Origin: Owenia fusiformis
Taxonomy: Eukaryota; Annelida; Polychaeta; Sabellida; Oweniidae
DNA: 64,000 nt
Reading direction: 5' to 3'
NCBI GenBank assembly: GCA_903813345.2
Contig: CAIIXF020000005.1
Coordinates: 12,961,375 to 13,025,374 of the forward strand
Shown here: in pieces, positions 12,801 to 27,800 of the stretch
Numbering within the stretch: position 1 is the first letter of the stretch
Layout: the number at the start of each line of letters is the position of its first letter
Program-made: the position numbers and the translations under genes
Notes under the pieces: generated by a model
The model's database searches: none
What the model was told of the DNA's origin: nothing
What the model saw: the letters and a program-made list of their open reading frames with translations, nothing else

Positions 12801-15800
12801 TGTGATGTAACCACGTGTCTACTTACTAGCTTGTTCTATGTCATCCATCGGACTAGGTTACATCGTGGAACGCAGCCAAACACGACAATGAAGCCAGTAT
12901 TCTGAGGTTATAAAATCTAAATCTAAATAATTTCCCATTTGCAGCCCCTTGGAGATTTCCGGAATTGAACAAAGTAGCGAACGTTGCGATCTTTCAACTT
13001 TAGTTCGTTGTTTTTTCACCACCTTATGTGTACTGTTTTTATTTAGGAGGCGGTCTTATTTGAATGCATCATTACAGGTCTTTATGAATCAATAGATCAA
13101 TAAACAACTCTAAAAATACAATTTAGCAGTTTCTTTCATTGCGTACTGCGCATGTTAGGCACGAAAACAATTTAGCAGTTTCGTTCGTTGCGTAATTGGG
13201 CCTTCTATAATCAGTAGCAAATGCTCGGAAAACATTTTCCAAAATATTTACTTCCGATTTCCTTGAAGACATGATTGGGTGACACGTCATTGACACGTGA
13301 TTAAGTCACATGATCGATACAGTAACTAGTCACGTGATCAGACATGTGTCACGTGTCAGTCACGTGAGCTTGCAAAATGGACGATCTAAATTTCCAAAAA
13401 TTCGGCTAAGATCAAGATAGATATGCTGTTGCCTTCAGCGTCCTGTTCGGCTGCGTTCCACGATGTAACCTAGTCCGATGGATGACATAGAACAAGCTAG
13501 TAAGTAGACACGTGGTTACATCACATTCTTTCCTTATTCTAACCATATGAACTGATTGACAGAATAAAAAATTTGATTGTAGGTCTAACTTCCATGATGA
13601 TTTTGCCCTTGTTGCGATCATTTAATCGTTCAGCAGGTTTCGACATGCGGAACTAATTAAGCTCCGAAAACATGGTAATATTACATAAAGAATGTGATTC
13701 AAGCATGCATACATACCTTATAAATACATACACACCATCCCGTACCCCCCTTAGACCATATTGATGCATAATTACGAAAATATTGGAGACAGGTTTGGAA
13801 TTTTACGAAAATATCGGTCAGCTCCGGTAACATCGAAATTGCAAATCGTATCAGGAATTAACCGTCATTGCGACACTGCATCAACGAACAGTAGGTTTGC
13901 AATTAATAACGATTTTGTGTGTATACAAGCGCTATATAAATCAATCAAAGATACCTGCTATCCTCAAAAATGGTTATTTTATCCCGAGTAATCGCGTGAT
14001 AATTATCAATCTATTTGACAACAATTTCGTTTCAATAGTTTAAATTTTAACCCGGGACGAACAGACACAATGCCGGACATGCGGAAATGTCATTTTAGAG
14101 ATTGGTAAGTTTAACCTCATTTTACTTGTATAAATGACCATTTAATACAATAATATTGTGTTGAATCGCTTGATGTTATGTGTTTTTATATTGTTGTCAA
14201 GTATCAGTTGCATGTTATCGCGGAAAAATGGTTTCGGTGGATCCAAAACTTGCATCAATGGAAAGAATAGTAAAGAGGTTAAACTCAATAATGGCCCCAA
14301 GAAAATTCTTCATAATAAATAACGCCGTTATTGAGTTTAACGACGTTGAACTAAGTCCCTAGTTGATGATGAAGCTTGACTATATCGGGAATAGTTATGC
14401 CCCACTTGGTACAGATTATGAAAATCAATTTGAATTGATTTTAGTTCGACAAGACCCTTTAAACTATAAGTATACGTATAAGTTTTTGAAACAACTTATA
14501 ACGAAAATTCTCTATTATCACAACACTGACATTGCTCACTTTTTAAAGTTGTTTCAAAGCGTTATATGTAAATGGGCGTGTGGAAGGCCCGTGGGTGGCA
14601 ATAAAATAACTCGAACTTCAAATTAAAATATATATAAAATAGTATATTTCAAACTTCAATGTTTAAAATACAATGCTCTGTAATGTACAACATGAACTCT
14701 TACAGCAACTACTGACAAGCCAACACCCAATGCAAACTCAGCTACATGTGAGTGAGAAAGACCATATAGGGGAACAATAGATATATAAAACTGACACAGT
14801 TTGCATAGTTGAATAACTCAAGGTGAAAAGTGAACATGGTATTAAAAGAGTAAAACTGCAAACAACCTACTTAGGGACCTGTTATATTGAGATGAATAGG
14901 GATTGATTAATATGAACAGTAATAATATAAAATGTGAAAATGACCATGTTACATATACAAAAAATAACCCCATTGTTACAAAATCACAAAAAGTGAAATA
15001 TCTATTCTTGTATTGCATTTTCGTTCACTGGACATATTTTAATTGCATTGCTATTAGATACATTTTAAGGGTGATATGAAAATTGAACCACGAAAACAGA
15101 TGTACTTTAAGTTAAAGGGAACTTTCTACCATACCCGCCATGCTATCTGACCCGAACGAGCCACCTTGTGGTGAGATGGGTAACTACCTGCTCGCATCTG
15201 CGTTATTACGCAGAGACATAAACGTATACACAAGGAAACGATAGGAGATAACCTATTTTATCTCTGTATACATTTTAACTTTAATACATCGTTGAATCGA
15301 ATTTGTCCAAAGGTCTTGAAACGTAAAATACCTAAATATTTATCTTAGACCTTGGGATGACCTTGTACAAGAAACATTAATGTTGACCTCGGTTCATCTA
15401 ATCATAATTCGCCAAGGGCCATAGTATCATCAAACGCCAAATACCTAGACATTGATCGTTTACTTGGATTTAAATAAGGAGTATGATTTTAAAATTGGCT
15501 ATGTCGTGGTTAAGCAACAATAGTATGTTCGAAATACCGCTGTGTAATGCCTGGATCACATTTGCTGCGAGTATTTTGTTCAAAATTGAATACATTTCTG
15601 AACACAATACTCAATCGGCCGGGCGCCGGAGTGAAAATCGGAGCAAATGTGACCAAGACATAAAACAATTGAATAATACTGTATCATTTTCACATTTACA
15701 GCGGTCAAAAGCATTTACAAAAAACAGCCAGAGTTGGCAATCATATAAAATGAAACCAATCCCGCTGTGATTCATAGAATAAATTTACTGCATTGAGTTC

Positions 15801-18800
15801 AATGTTATAACCATGTCGATTTACATGAGTGTCCCATTCATTGTACCAAATTTAAACCTTGACTGTTCTCCAGAAAGCAATAAGCTGACATATATCATAT
15901 TTTACATTTTAATACAACTGAAAAGATAATAAATGTTTTAATATAAAGTTGACGTAGTTATAAATGTTTTCAGCGTAAAATCAAAGCACAACCATATAGT
16001 TAAAAACATTACGCTGGGATTCCAACTGGATACAACTGACGAGTTGTATTTAGGTGGCCTAAAGTGCTGCTTATTTTTTCGTGAAGCCACTCAGTAAAAT
16101 TACGATTTCTCTCAACCCTGATGTTCAATCAACATCATTCGAGTATCTATATGTTCCTGACACGTTCGGGCATCCGGTTATGACAACGTCTACCCAATGT
16201 TTGCACGAGAAATTGACGTAATTCATGACTGAAATCGGGAAGACAAAAATATGTGATATTCTTTCAGAATTGTTTATAATAACTATTTACAAAAACGTTC
16301 CCGAGACACAATCCATTTAGGTAGGGTTTGTTTTAAAGTCGAAAAGCCCCAATAAGACAGTACAAACCCAGATTAAACCCAGAAGAATGCAGATTTCATG
16401 TAATGATTTACGTTCATGTAAACAAGGAAAGTACATATAATCCCCATATAAAACACTGGCCTACGTGACATGTAAACACAGGTTCAAATTGAAATATAGA
16501 AAATTTTCAACATAGCATTTGCTTCTGTGTTCTGTATGCCCCTCTACCTGCTAATAAGGCAATGTATCTTCAAATAAAACCTTAGCCAAGTAGATAAGGG
16601 TCTCTGGAACACTTTTGTAAATACCTGTAGTTTTCACAAGCAATTTTATTCCCGGACGCCCAAACGTGTCAGGAACACATATATATTTGAATGATCTTGA
16701 TTAGACATCAGGTTGCAGAGAAATCGTATTTTTACTGAGTGGATTATTGAATTTCATAGATCTAGAGGCCCTTCAGGAGTGGAAAACCTTAAATTATCAG
16801 AGATTAATGTTTCCAAACTGTTTTGAAACAAACTAACGTCTTGTTTTCAACCTACACCTTGTTCCTTTCTGTCGTATTTAATAAAACAAAAATAGTATAT
16901 CACGGAGGGATACGAACCACTCACCTGGGACTTGGTTATTCACTAGCGCCATAGGCGTTCTACTATTCTGGATACAACTGACGAGTCGTATTTAAGTGGA
17001 GACAAAAGTGAGGATCATTTTGAATTGACGCTCGGTATAAATATATAATACTTTTGTTCTTTCATATCGGTAGCTCGTTGGCCTAATGGTTAGCGTGCCT
17101 GGCTTCCATAGTCTAGGTTAGTTGATCGAGACCCGTTCATGTCGAACTTTTTGATTTGCTTGTTGTCAAGATATAATAAGTAGGGCAAAATCCAGAAAAA
17201 GTAGATCAAAAATACTCCAATGGAATATAAAATTGTCACCAGGATTCCGGAATGAGACGAATGTTAACTCGTGAAATCTCGGTAGATAAGGTAGGTCAGA
17301 AAATCCGGATTAATCCGAACAAGGTTCGGGAATTTCCGTCATAAGAAGTAGGTCAAAAATACTGCAATGGAGTATAAAATTGTCACCAGGATTCCGAAAT
17401 ACGACGAATCGAATCGGCAAACTTCGGTACAATAATGAAGTGCATAAAAATCGTGAAACAGGTGTCAGGGGCTTCCCCTCATCTTTCCATAAATGGTTCT
17501 AAAAGCCTTATATGGATCTATCACGTGACATTCAAAATGACGTTCCTATATGGTTCTATGGGCCTTATATGGATCTTTCGAACACGTGACCAAATCAAAA
17601 TCAAAATCAAAATTTTACCTTGACCATTGGATGGGATTTCATAGAAAATATCAAAGAAAACATATTCTCGTGATCCTTAAATCACTTAAATTCGATCATT
17701 TTATCTTCACCCCTTGATGGAATTTTATGAAAGAAGTTATGAAAACACATCATCATGTAAGGGTTTTCACCTAAATTAGCTCGTTTTATCTTGACCCTTC
17801 AATTGAATTTCATTGAAAAATGTTTCATGAAAAATATCATGTTATGATTTGTATTTAAATAAGACCGATTCATTTAAATACTTGCTGGATAATATTTCAT
17901 AAAAAAATGCACTTTAAAAATATTTGAGGATTTGCCTTAATTTATCAATGTAATGTAAGTATTAGATTGACTCTCAAATAGGGTTCTATTTTAACTTTTT
18001 TATTGAAATTAATACTAGGCAGGACTCACTCTCTAAATAGCTAATAAAAATTCAACCCTTGGATGTGATTTCGTTGAAAAAAAAATATGACAAGTCCAGA
18101 ATCAAATGATTTGTCCAGAACCTCTTAAGATCCTGTTACATCTATAATTTGATATCCAATTAATATTCGTATTTCATAAAATCGCATTTCTGTTTTAAAA
18201 GTCTTAGTTTGAGGATCTTGTTCCCATTTATTTCAGTTAATGAATGATAACGATGTAGATTATCAACTTACTTCTTCATCCATCCGGGGAAAATGGAGTG
18301 GATTTATCCACCCGCATCTCAAAGTAACATATAAGATGGGGATAGGTACATTAAAAGGACAAGATGACGTCTTTTCCTTTACAGATGTGGATGGGACGCA
18401 GTATGAAGCAACACAACTTGACTTAAAAACACACGAGGTATGTTGAATTATGAGTCAAGAATTTTAGGTCTTTACTTTTGATTCATTATTGAAACATGCA
18501 TTAATTTAAATTGAGTTTCATTGTAATGATAACTGATTCTTTGTTATACAGACGTATTACACCACGGTGATCGCGCAGTCATCAACTGGTTCTGTAAATT
18601 CCACGTCAGATGGTGTGACAATTGTGGCACAGAATAGAACAATCAATGTTGATATCCATGATGGATTGGGATGTCCTGACGAGAGCACCGATCGACTGAA
18701 GGTAAGGGTAATATATGTTGCAATCATTGAAAGTGTAACGGGTTTTGCCCCAACATAGAATGAAATATTTCTTTTGTTATTTCAAGACATTGTCTACGAT

Positions 18801-21800
18801 CATTTTGCATATTAAAGAAATATAGAATATTTGTTTTAAACCGTGAACATTTATTTGAATCAATAAATGTATCATAAACTCATCAATCAACATAATTACG
18901 TACAAGTAGCATTATAAAGTACACTTTTATTTTCGTCCAGTGCAGTCGTCAGAATCCCCGGGCAGCCAATACGCCGGGCAGTACGTCTTTTATATTCCAA
19001 TAATTCAGGGAGCTGTGAAATACGCTAATATATTTCCGATTACATGGTACTGAATCAGCCAATCAAATCACACGATTTAATAATGCATTGCATTTTTTAC
19101 AACCTATGATGGCCAACAAAACCTAACTGGTATATTCAGACCAGAATTATATTACGCACAAACAAAGGAAGAGGTGCATTAAAATTAGGTGTAGCATCAA
19201 GAACAGAATGTCATATAATTCTTTGAAAAATATTAAAGTGCTTGGGCACTATAGGCTGAGATAGAGGCTGTGCATCATTGACTTAACACAGGGATATCAG
19301 CGTATCCCATAAGAGGCCATTGCTTTCCATTCTTTATCATAAAATACCAAAAATACACTATGACCTATATCGATTGCAAAGTTGATAATTTGACAATGTG
19401 ACACAAATAGCTAAGTTATCTCATCAAATGTGCGTATATGAAGTTTGCAATCGATTCACGTCTAACTTTAAAATAAAAGATTGTACATTTTTTCATCATT
19501 TTCCGTAACAAAATGTCGGAACGTCGAAGGTATGATTTTTTCTTTTTTCCATATTTCACACGTTGTGGGGAGAATTCCCACGACATTATTACAAACGTGT
19601 ATCAGTATCATATGTTTAAGTAAATGTACATATTTGCGAACAAATAGTTCAGAAGACAACAGAATCATCGATTTCATTCCTCACTTAAGTTACTTAAACG
19701 GTATTTCGAAAAACAGTTAAGATCTGCACTTTTAACCCATACCGTTTATGTAACTCAAGTGGTCTAAAACATATGATACTGATATACATTTGTGAGAAAA
19801 AACGTCGTGGGGATTCTGCCTACAATGCGTGAAACAGGAAAAAAGAAAAATCGCACCTTCGACGTTCCGACATTTTGTTACAGAAACGAACCGTTTCGAT
19901 AACCAGCGTAATCGAGAGGATCACCAGCGAATACATCAATACAGTCCTGAATATAGGTTAACAAGATACTAGTGTGCGTATACTCGTTTTGAAAAATCAG
20001 ATGACTTATTTTTTTCATGGGGAGATCATAATGGTGAGTGCATTATTTTTTTTGTCTGAATCGAGAAACGAACTGGGAACCAAGAAATATTGGTAACCTC
20101 GTTGGCTCTGCAGGTGGACTGGAGCTCGTTTATTCTTGAAGTGTCATAATTGAAAGAATTCATGAGTTTACCTTAACCTTAAAAAATGCAATTTAAAATA
20201 AAGCAGGAAAGCAGTACCAGCGCATTAATATTCGCCAAAATGGGATGGTTAAGGAGTTAAGCCCTTTAAGGGGTTGCTTTCAAAAATGTGCACGGGATGC
20301 ACAACATCGAGTGTTAATTTAAGGAAACAACGCCTGAAAGAAATGATCATTTTACGATACATTGAGTCCCTGGCTTAAACTCTTTTCCGACATTGCAAAA
20401 TTTTTTTTTACCATGTCACTTTAAGATACGAAATCTGTAATTTAGTAATATTATTTTCAATAAACCTTTTGCAAGGTCAAGTTGGAAAAGTATCGATTTT
20501 AATCTGTCAAGTTGTCACCATTATAACCACTTGAAGAATGACCTTGGATGCGGTGATTGGTTGAATGCACTGCAGTTATACGATCTTCTGTGTTTGGATT
20601 GGCTGGAATCGGACACACATTGTCAAGCTATGTGTGAATTGCAATTCATTCATAATTAATATGTTATGGTATCTTCAAAGATATGTAATTTGTTTTAGTT
20701 CCCATGCAGGAATGATATTCAATTCCAAGCCAGCGTTACAGATCTCTCAGCTCATTGGAAGATTCCAGAGACGTATAAGGCTTTCATAAGTCATGGATTC
20801 TACAGAATTGAACGATATAACGAAGGTGAGTGGTGGCACAATAATAGAACAAGAACGTATGTCTTCATGAAAAGGTCATTGCATAAATAGAGGATATCCT
20901 ATGATTTATGAGTGATATGATTTTTATCCACGAAAGGATATGATATCTGCACGAGCGAGCGTAGCGAGAGTGCAGATATCAATATCCATGAGTGGATTAA
21001 AATCATATCACGAGTATTACATAGTTAAAGTCAAAATCAGAATCGTCGTATGCCATGGCTTAAAAAACACCGTATGCTATGGTTAAGTGAAAATTTGTCA
21101 AAAATATCAAATTTTACCACTGATTACAAAAATACCGTTTTTATTTTGACATGTTATCCTATGAATAGCATGATAACTATGGAATAAATTATGATATTTA
21201 TTTACATTTAGTTGATGTAAAATTGCGTAATCATTATATAACATATGTTCTAACATTTGTCCAATGTGCATACATACGCAGTATTACTTTTAAGTCCAAG
21301 GGCATAGTCATCTTAACTCCTTAATACTTTGTTCTTGCTTGCATCCCATATTCTAATATTGTAATTCAAGATACAATGGCATGGATACCGGAGTGTCCGT
21401 ACACTGACATCCGTCCTATTGGTGAAAACCTCACTTTAACCAACTTAGAGTTGTCATCTGGATCCACATACAGAACTGTTGTTAAGTGTTGTACACCTGC
21501 ATCCTGCTTTCTCCCACGTTCAACTAATGGTGTAACAATACATAATCAGCCACCAATAACTGGTGCAATGAATATCAATAGTTCTAAAGACGGAAGCAAT
21601 GTTACAGTTGTATTTGATGAATTTAAGTCCAATTCTTCCAGTGGTCATTCTGTTATGGACTTTTACGAATGGACCTTATCTTTGGATAACTCTGCTAGTG
21701 GCATTGCAAAGCCTTGGGAAAGAGTCAACACCTATTCTATAAATGGTTCTATTACATTGAATGTAAAAATTTACCTGCTTGATTCAAACAAAATAAATAA

Positions 21801-24800
21801 ATGTTGGCACTTCTGTGTCCGTGGATGGACTTTTGCTGGACTATCATCAACAACATGTAAGGCAGTTGTGGCTTGCAGCGACATAACCACAAATAAAATA
21901 CTTGAAACTATTGTATTCGATGTAAAAGGTAAGTTTATCATACATACACACATTATATTGGTTTTGATAACCTTGTTAATCTTTAACCGTGGTGCTTAGA
22001 CCAATATACACATTGTGGATTGGTATGCATACGTTTTTTCAATTTGTACCCCCCCCGCCACCACGTAAGAATGATATGATATTTCCGAGATTTCTCGCAC
22101 CATTTCACTAAAAACTACAAACTAACAATTATGAAATGATAGGGCCTATCACCTGGATCAAAAATCAGCGTTTGGAGCACGACGATGTCGATTACTCGTC
22201 TAGTAGAGATACAATATCAGCAGTGTGGCCATCCTTACGCCATGGGAAATATAGCTGGGCAGTTGTACAACCACCAACGGGAACATTAGATGTCGAAGCT
22301 ATTCCAATCAAACTATGTGAAATGCGTGATGCTATAACATGTGGAGAAACAGAAGACGAGTATGTTAATGCCAACAACCTAACTCTCTATCATGGAAAAA
22401 CTTACTTTGTTTGTGTATTTGCAAATGAGACGGTCCTTAATCACGAACGATTTGAGGAACATCATCCTGAAATGAAAGCATGTAGCGATGGTGTCAAAAT
22501 AGACTGGACTCCACCAGACCCAGGGAGCGTATATATACACGCCTACAAACATCCACTTGGTACACAGGGATACCAGGTATTTATTTATGAAAACTGCAGT
22601 GAAAAATTATGAAGCTTTAATTTTGATATTATATTTAAAAGAATTGTTTGATATTGTCGACATTTTTACGTTTTCAGACATCCAGAAGTCTAATATCTGT
22701 TTCCTGGTCACAATTCTCAGATACAGATGATGTAACATCTTCAACTGACGAACGACATTCAGGCATTAAATACTACCAGTTTGCGGTTGGTAAGTATAGG
22801 ATGTTAGAGCATTATCACATTTAGGAGAGTGTGATATATCGAAATATCCCCAAAGGAAAAAATATCACGCATATTTGATTGATTGATATCGCCTTCCATT
22901 TAACATGTTTTATTTACCGATCTAACAATCAAGCATTTTTAGTTTTATCGATGAAACAAAACATATTTTTAGAATAAAACAGAGATGGAATATCACATTG
23001 CTCATCCGGGTACTTTAACATTAGGAAGTTTAAGCTTGGAAATAAAATTGAACTGGGAACGTATAACCTATCAATCGCTCATATACATTGCATGTAGTTT
23101 TCTCGCATAAATACGTTACCCGTTGAGCTCCGGTGTTATGATTAGTTTCAACGGCAGCCTTGACACCATGGCATGTAATAGGCCTTGAGCTGGCTTTCTG
23201 ATACACATTTCAAACTCCAGGTTTCAAACAAGCTCATTTCCTAAGATATTTGGAGCTAAAACATATATGGCATACATTACCTTCTAAAGAATGAATCATA
23301 CTGTGCATCGGAATGAAAAATCGCCAACATAGTATTTAATGTGTATAATGGATCCCGTTGACGGCAACATGAAATTTAAAATTCCACGTTCTAAACACGA
23401 GAGTCTGAAACTAAACGGGTATCTGAAGTAGACTAAAACCCTTACATGCCTAAACTGATTGAATGTACTTTCCGTTCAGGATTATGAACTGAAAAACAGC
23501 GGAAGCTTAAAATCTGTAATATCACTTGGGACATCCGGGACTCTAAATGTGTTAGACCGAATAGTAAACTGGTCATGTGACGTGATCTGACCAATCACAG
23601 TCCATCATTATAGTTTATTATAGATATGATGAATAAAATTATAAAATTGCAATTACATTTCATATTAGTATACGTTTGCTTTCCATTCAAAAATTTTAGG
23701 TGGGCACTCGTATGGAGTTGATGTAGTCGGATTTACAACAATTGGAATTGGAAATCGCCATATTATCACTGGACTCAATCTTACAAATGGTCGTGAATAT
23801 TTTGTTACAATAAAAGGTAGTATGATTGATAAATGAATGTACATGTAATGAATGTACTTTTAAATTAATAAAACAAGACTATTTATTCATTGAAACTACT
23901 CCATGAAGCTCTTTTGAACTTTAGGATGTTGGTTGTGCTCTAGAATATATTTCATTTTCTTGTTACTTTCAGCTATAAACTACGTGGATCTATCAACTGA
24001 TGTTTGTAGTTCACCTGTTTTAATAGATTCCACCCCACCACGGTTGACGCAAAAAGCTCATGTTCGTCTCAGAAATCTGGTTGGACAAACCAACAAAGAA
24101 TTCCACGCTGAGTAAGTTTATTCAGGTCATGCTTATGATGCTTACATCTATCTATACGTGACAGTATACATGTACTGTATTTATTTCGCTGTTGAATCAC
24201 TTTTTAACATACATTGATCAAACGTTACTTGTTCGATTAAGTTGGTTTGGTGTATTTGCTGACGAAGAAAGCGGAATTATGCATTACACTTGGTTCATTG
24301 GATCTGAACCTGGGTTTGCCGATATCAGTGGTCCATATCAGACAAAATATACGTCAACTAAATCAGATCCAATTCCTCAGAATCTTGAACTGTTGGACGG
24401 GCATGTGTACTTTGTAACAGTCAAAGTAAGTCACAATTATAAAACCAAATGTTTATCAGTAATAGGACAGTATATGTACAATGGTGTTTCACATGCTATA
24501 TTTTATAATCTTCGTATATGTTTTGTATTAACACACTTATTTAGAGACACACCAAAGTATTATTTTTAATAATGAGAACATTTCTTTTGCGTTATCCAGG
24601 CGTACAATAGGGTCGGGCTGCATACAACTACAAGTTCACACGCTTTCATAGTAGATGCATCTCCTCCCATAGTTGGCCACATATACGATGGCACAATCGA
24701 AGAGACGGATATCCACCATCGAGATATTGACTACCAGACCAATGCTACCAGACTGTGCTCCCATTGGGAAGGGTTTTCAGATCCACATACTGAACTTATT

Positions 24801-27800
24801 GAACATCTTTGGAAAGCAGGAAGCTGCCCTACCTGTGATGACATTGTACCAGAACATAATGTCGGCCTAAAAGAAGGTAATACTTCTTTCTTCTGCATCA
24901 TCAAAACACAAATTAATATATCAATGACTACATCTTCTTTTAATGTGAAGGGATAAAGGTTGACAATGCTTTACCTTTTGGTATCGTACTTTTCTTTCAG
25001 AAGAATGTATGGATTCACTAAAGCTTGCACAAGGAAAGAAATATTATTCAACCATCACTGTATGTAACCAGGCTGGTCTATGTGTATCTAGTTCAACAGA
25101 TGGTGTCACGATAGATAGCTCTCCACCAGTTGCTGGTGTCGTTGAGGATGGAACCTTGGCAGACGACATCGAGTTTCAAGCATCAAGGTGGGAAACGTCA
25201 TCCACATAAACAACATAAACTCTATCCACATAAACTCAGATATGTTGCATTAATTGTAACAGTCTAAATCATGTGAAATATAATATAAAATAAATACAGT
25301 TTCCTTTCTTTTTATTTCAGAGATGTACTCTCTGCTCATTGGGTTGGGTTTCACGATGCCCATAGTGGACTATCTAGATATGAAATGCGCGTCGGTACTA
25401 ATGTAGGAGCAGATGATATCATTCCCCCAACACAAATGCATCTTACTGAGTCTACATTTAAACCTCTAAGCACTCCTTTGCCTGAGAATAAAACGATTTA
25501 TGTAACAATAAGGGCATATAATTTAGCAGGTAACTTTTTAAAGTGATAAAATGCAAACCATCTTCATTCACGTAACGAAATATAACCAAACTCATGTGGA
25601 AAATACTTGTACTTACAAAAGGTAGTATACAAAATGCACAATATATCATAGTTGTGTTGAGTTATTCATTACCAACATTACATGCAAAGCTCGCCGATTT
25701 TCCGGCAGAGACATTTGATACACGCTCTCTACATACTGCTCTACAATAGATAGGTGTTTTTGGTGGAAATGAGAACGTACTGAAATTAAACAAAATAGTT
25801 GTTAAAACACGAATTGTAAATATAACATTTATAAAATCAATATCGACTAGGACTATATGCCGAAGCATCTAGTAATGGATTCAGGGTAGATACAACATCG
25901 CCGACTGTTATTGAACCAGCCTCAATAAACCTGGAACATGGATCAATTCAAGAAAATATGCAGGTATTTTCAAACTTGTTCAAAATTTGCAGTAAGAAAT
26001 ATTATGGATATGTTGTAAAATTAATTCTGTTTGATGCTCTAGATATATAGTGTTTAACGGGGAAAATGATGTTCGAATTACACCACATAAATTGATAATA
26101 GAGCACTGCTACTTTTCTTGATACTTATTCAATATTTGCATGAAATTTACACGTTTCGATCAGGTCTGGAGAAGTTCCTTGGCTGTTACATGGAAGTTTG
26201 ATGACAATATCTCTTCAATTGAAAGACAATATGTTAGCATTTTTGCTCACATGGATGGGGATCTTGAGATTCCTACTGTTGAGGTAAAGAATTACCTCTA
26301 GTACGATAGAATACTAACTATTAATTATAAGGTGATCTGGAAATATGTAATTTCATGATTAATTCAATATTTCACTTCATCTGGACATTTCTTCCTATTG
26401 ATTAAATTAATTTTGTTATCGTGTTTCAAATTTAGGTAGGCACTCGTGTTGGGTATATATTTAGTAATTTGACACTTCGAGATGGTACGCAATATTACAC
26501 TACTGTCATCGCTTGCAACAAAGCGCAAATGTGCTCTAGTAGCACATCGCAGCAATTACTGGTAAGTGTTTTTCATATTTTAAAGTTAAAGTTTGAAAAT
26601 GTAAAAAGAATTCAAACAATGGAGAAATGTACAAATTTAAAATTGACTAGATGTTAAAGTGACCAATGATTTGTTAAGGTTGACTCATCGAGACCGAGTG
26701 TCGGGACCTTTGCTAGTTGGACAAACCATGCTGCAAATGTTGGAAGATATGAAGATGGATTCATGACTTGGAATGGAGCTGATATTTCGCTACATTGGCT
26801 AGGGTTTGAGGACCACCACTCTGGAATATCACATTATTTAGTTACAGTTGGGGAGACGTTTGCTGGACATGAGTATACACCGGTGTGTATATGTAAATGT
26901 TCTCACCAACTCGAAAGCTTCCAAGATTTCGTTTTTAAATTTGTCATTGAGCTACAAAAATAAGAGTAGCTTTAACGTTTGCTTATGTTAGACCAAACTT
27001 AAAATCACGTAAAATCACTCATGGAGTGGTAGATAATTAAGTTAAGTTATAAATCATGATCGCATTATAAACTCGTCTACATCGCAAATATTTGATGTAT
27101 GCCCAAATGCAAAAGGGAGATTTTGAACGGAACAAGGCATCTAAAAATGGGATATCACAGGTTTACATGTACTACTTACATTGATACAGACATATGCATC
27201 CATTCATCATTGATCAAATGTGTTAAACGTAAGGTTATGATAAATAGTTTGCTCTGTGGGCTTATCCAGCATAATAATGGGACATCAGTTGCTAGCTTCA
27301 GATGGAAGGTAATTGACAGATTGTGTAAGATATTGTGAAGGTGTACATTGAACAAATGGAACAGTTGTTAAGATAAAGATCAAATACCCAAAAGTTGAAA
27401 ATCCAAACTGAATGAAAAGGGCGCAAGTAACGAAACTGCCGTAATTTCATGAATGCTATTTTGTGATTTTGCGATTATGGATGTTGTTGTCTTTCTTTGT
27501 TGAAAGATGCCCTTCACATAATGAAATACTTCGTATGCCATTATTTCCAAGTGTTATTCACAAGGCATGTTGGAACATGGAATGTAACAATAACTTAAAA
27601 TTATGATTTATTTTATTTCAGGATGGTCCTATTATGATAACCCACAATACAACTGGACATAGACATAAGGAAGGTGTGATACAATCTGCTGATATCACTC
27701 TGGACAGAACGCTGGTTGATTCCAAGAAGATCTTTGTCAAGATATGGGCGGTTAATGGGGTAGATATACTTTTTCGGCAATTCAATTAATTGTTATTCAT

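Larger units (their letters stand above)
9860..18138. mobile_element. 8.3-kb foldback element in an intron
   Basis: Two arms of about 1.34 kb (9860-11198 and 16798-18138) are inverted and nearly identical. Both outer ends read TAACAGGATCTTAAGAGGTT inward. The 5.6-kb interior holds further inverted pairs and no convincing gene. The element occupies almost all of the intron between exons ending 9815 and starting 18237, whose phases (0 to 0) and module pattern still join. CA flanks both ends, but no target duplication longer than that is visible. It could be a foldback/TU-like element or a non-autonomous DNA transposon with very long terminal inverted repeats. A large transposon relic gutted of its genes is also possible. 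Confidence 0.85.

Noticed and set aside
14180-14626. Two adjacent open frames (60 and 87 codons) inside the foldback interior
   Set aside because: They overlap the hairpin at 14278-14341 and the 14465-14519 arm, with no recognisable protein and no splice context.
9858-18140. CA at both outer ends as a 2-bp target duplication of the large foldback
   Set aside because: Two bases match easily by chance and no longer duplication is visible, so insertion mechanism is left open.
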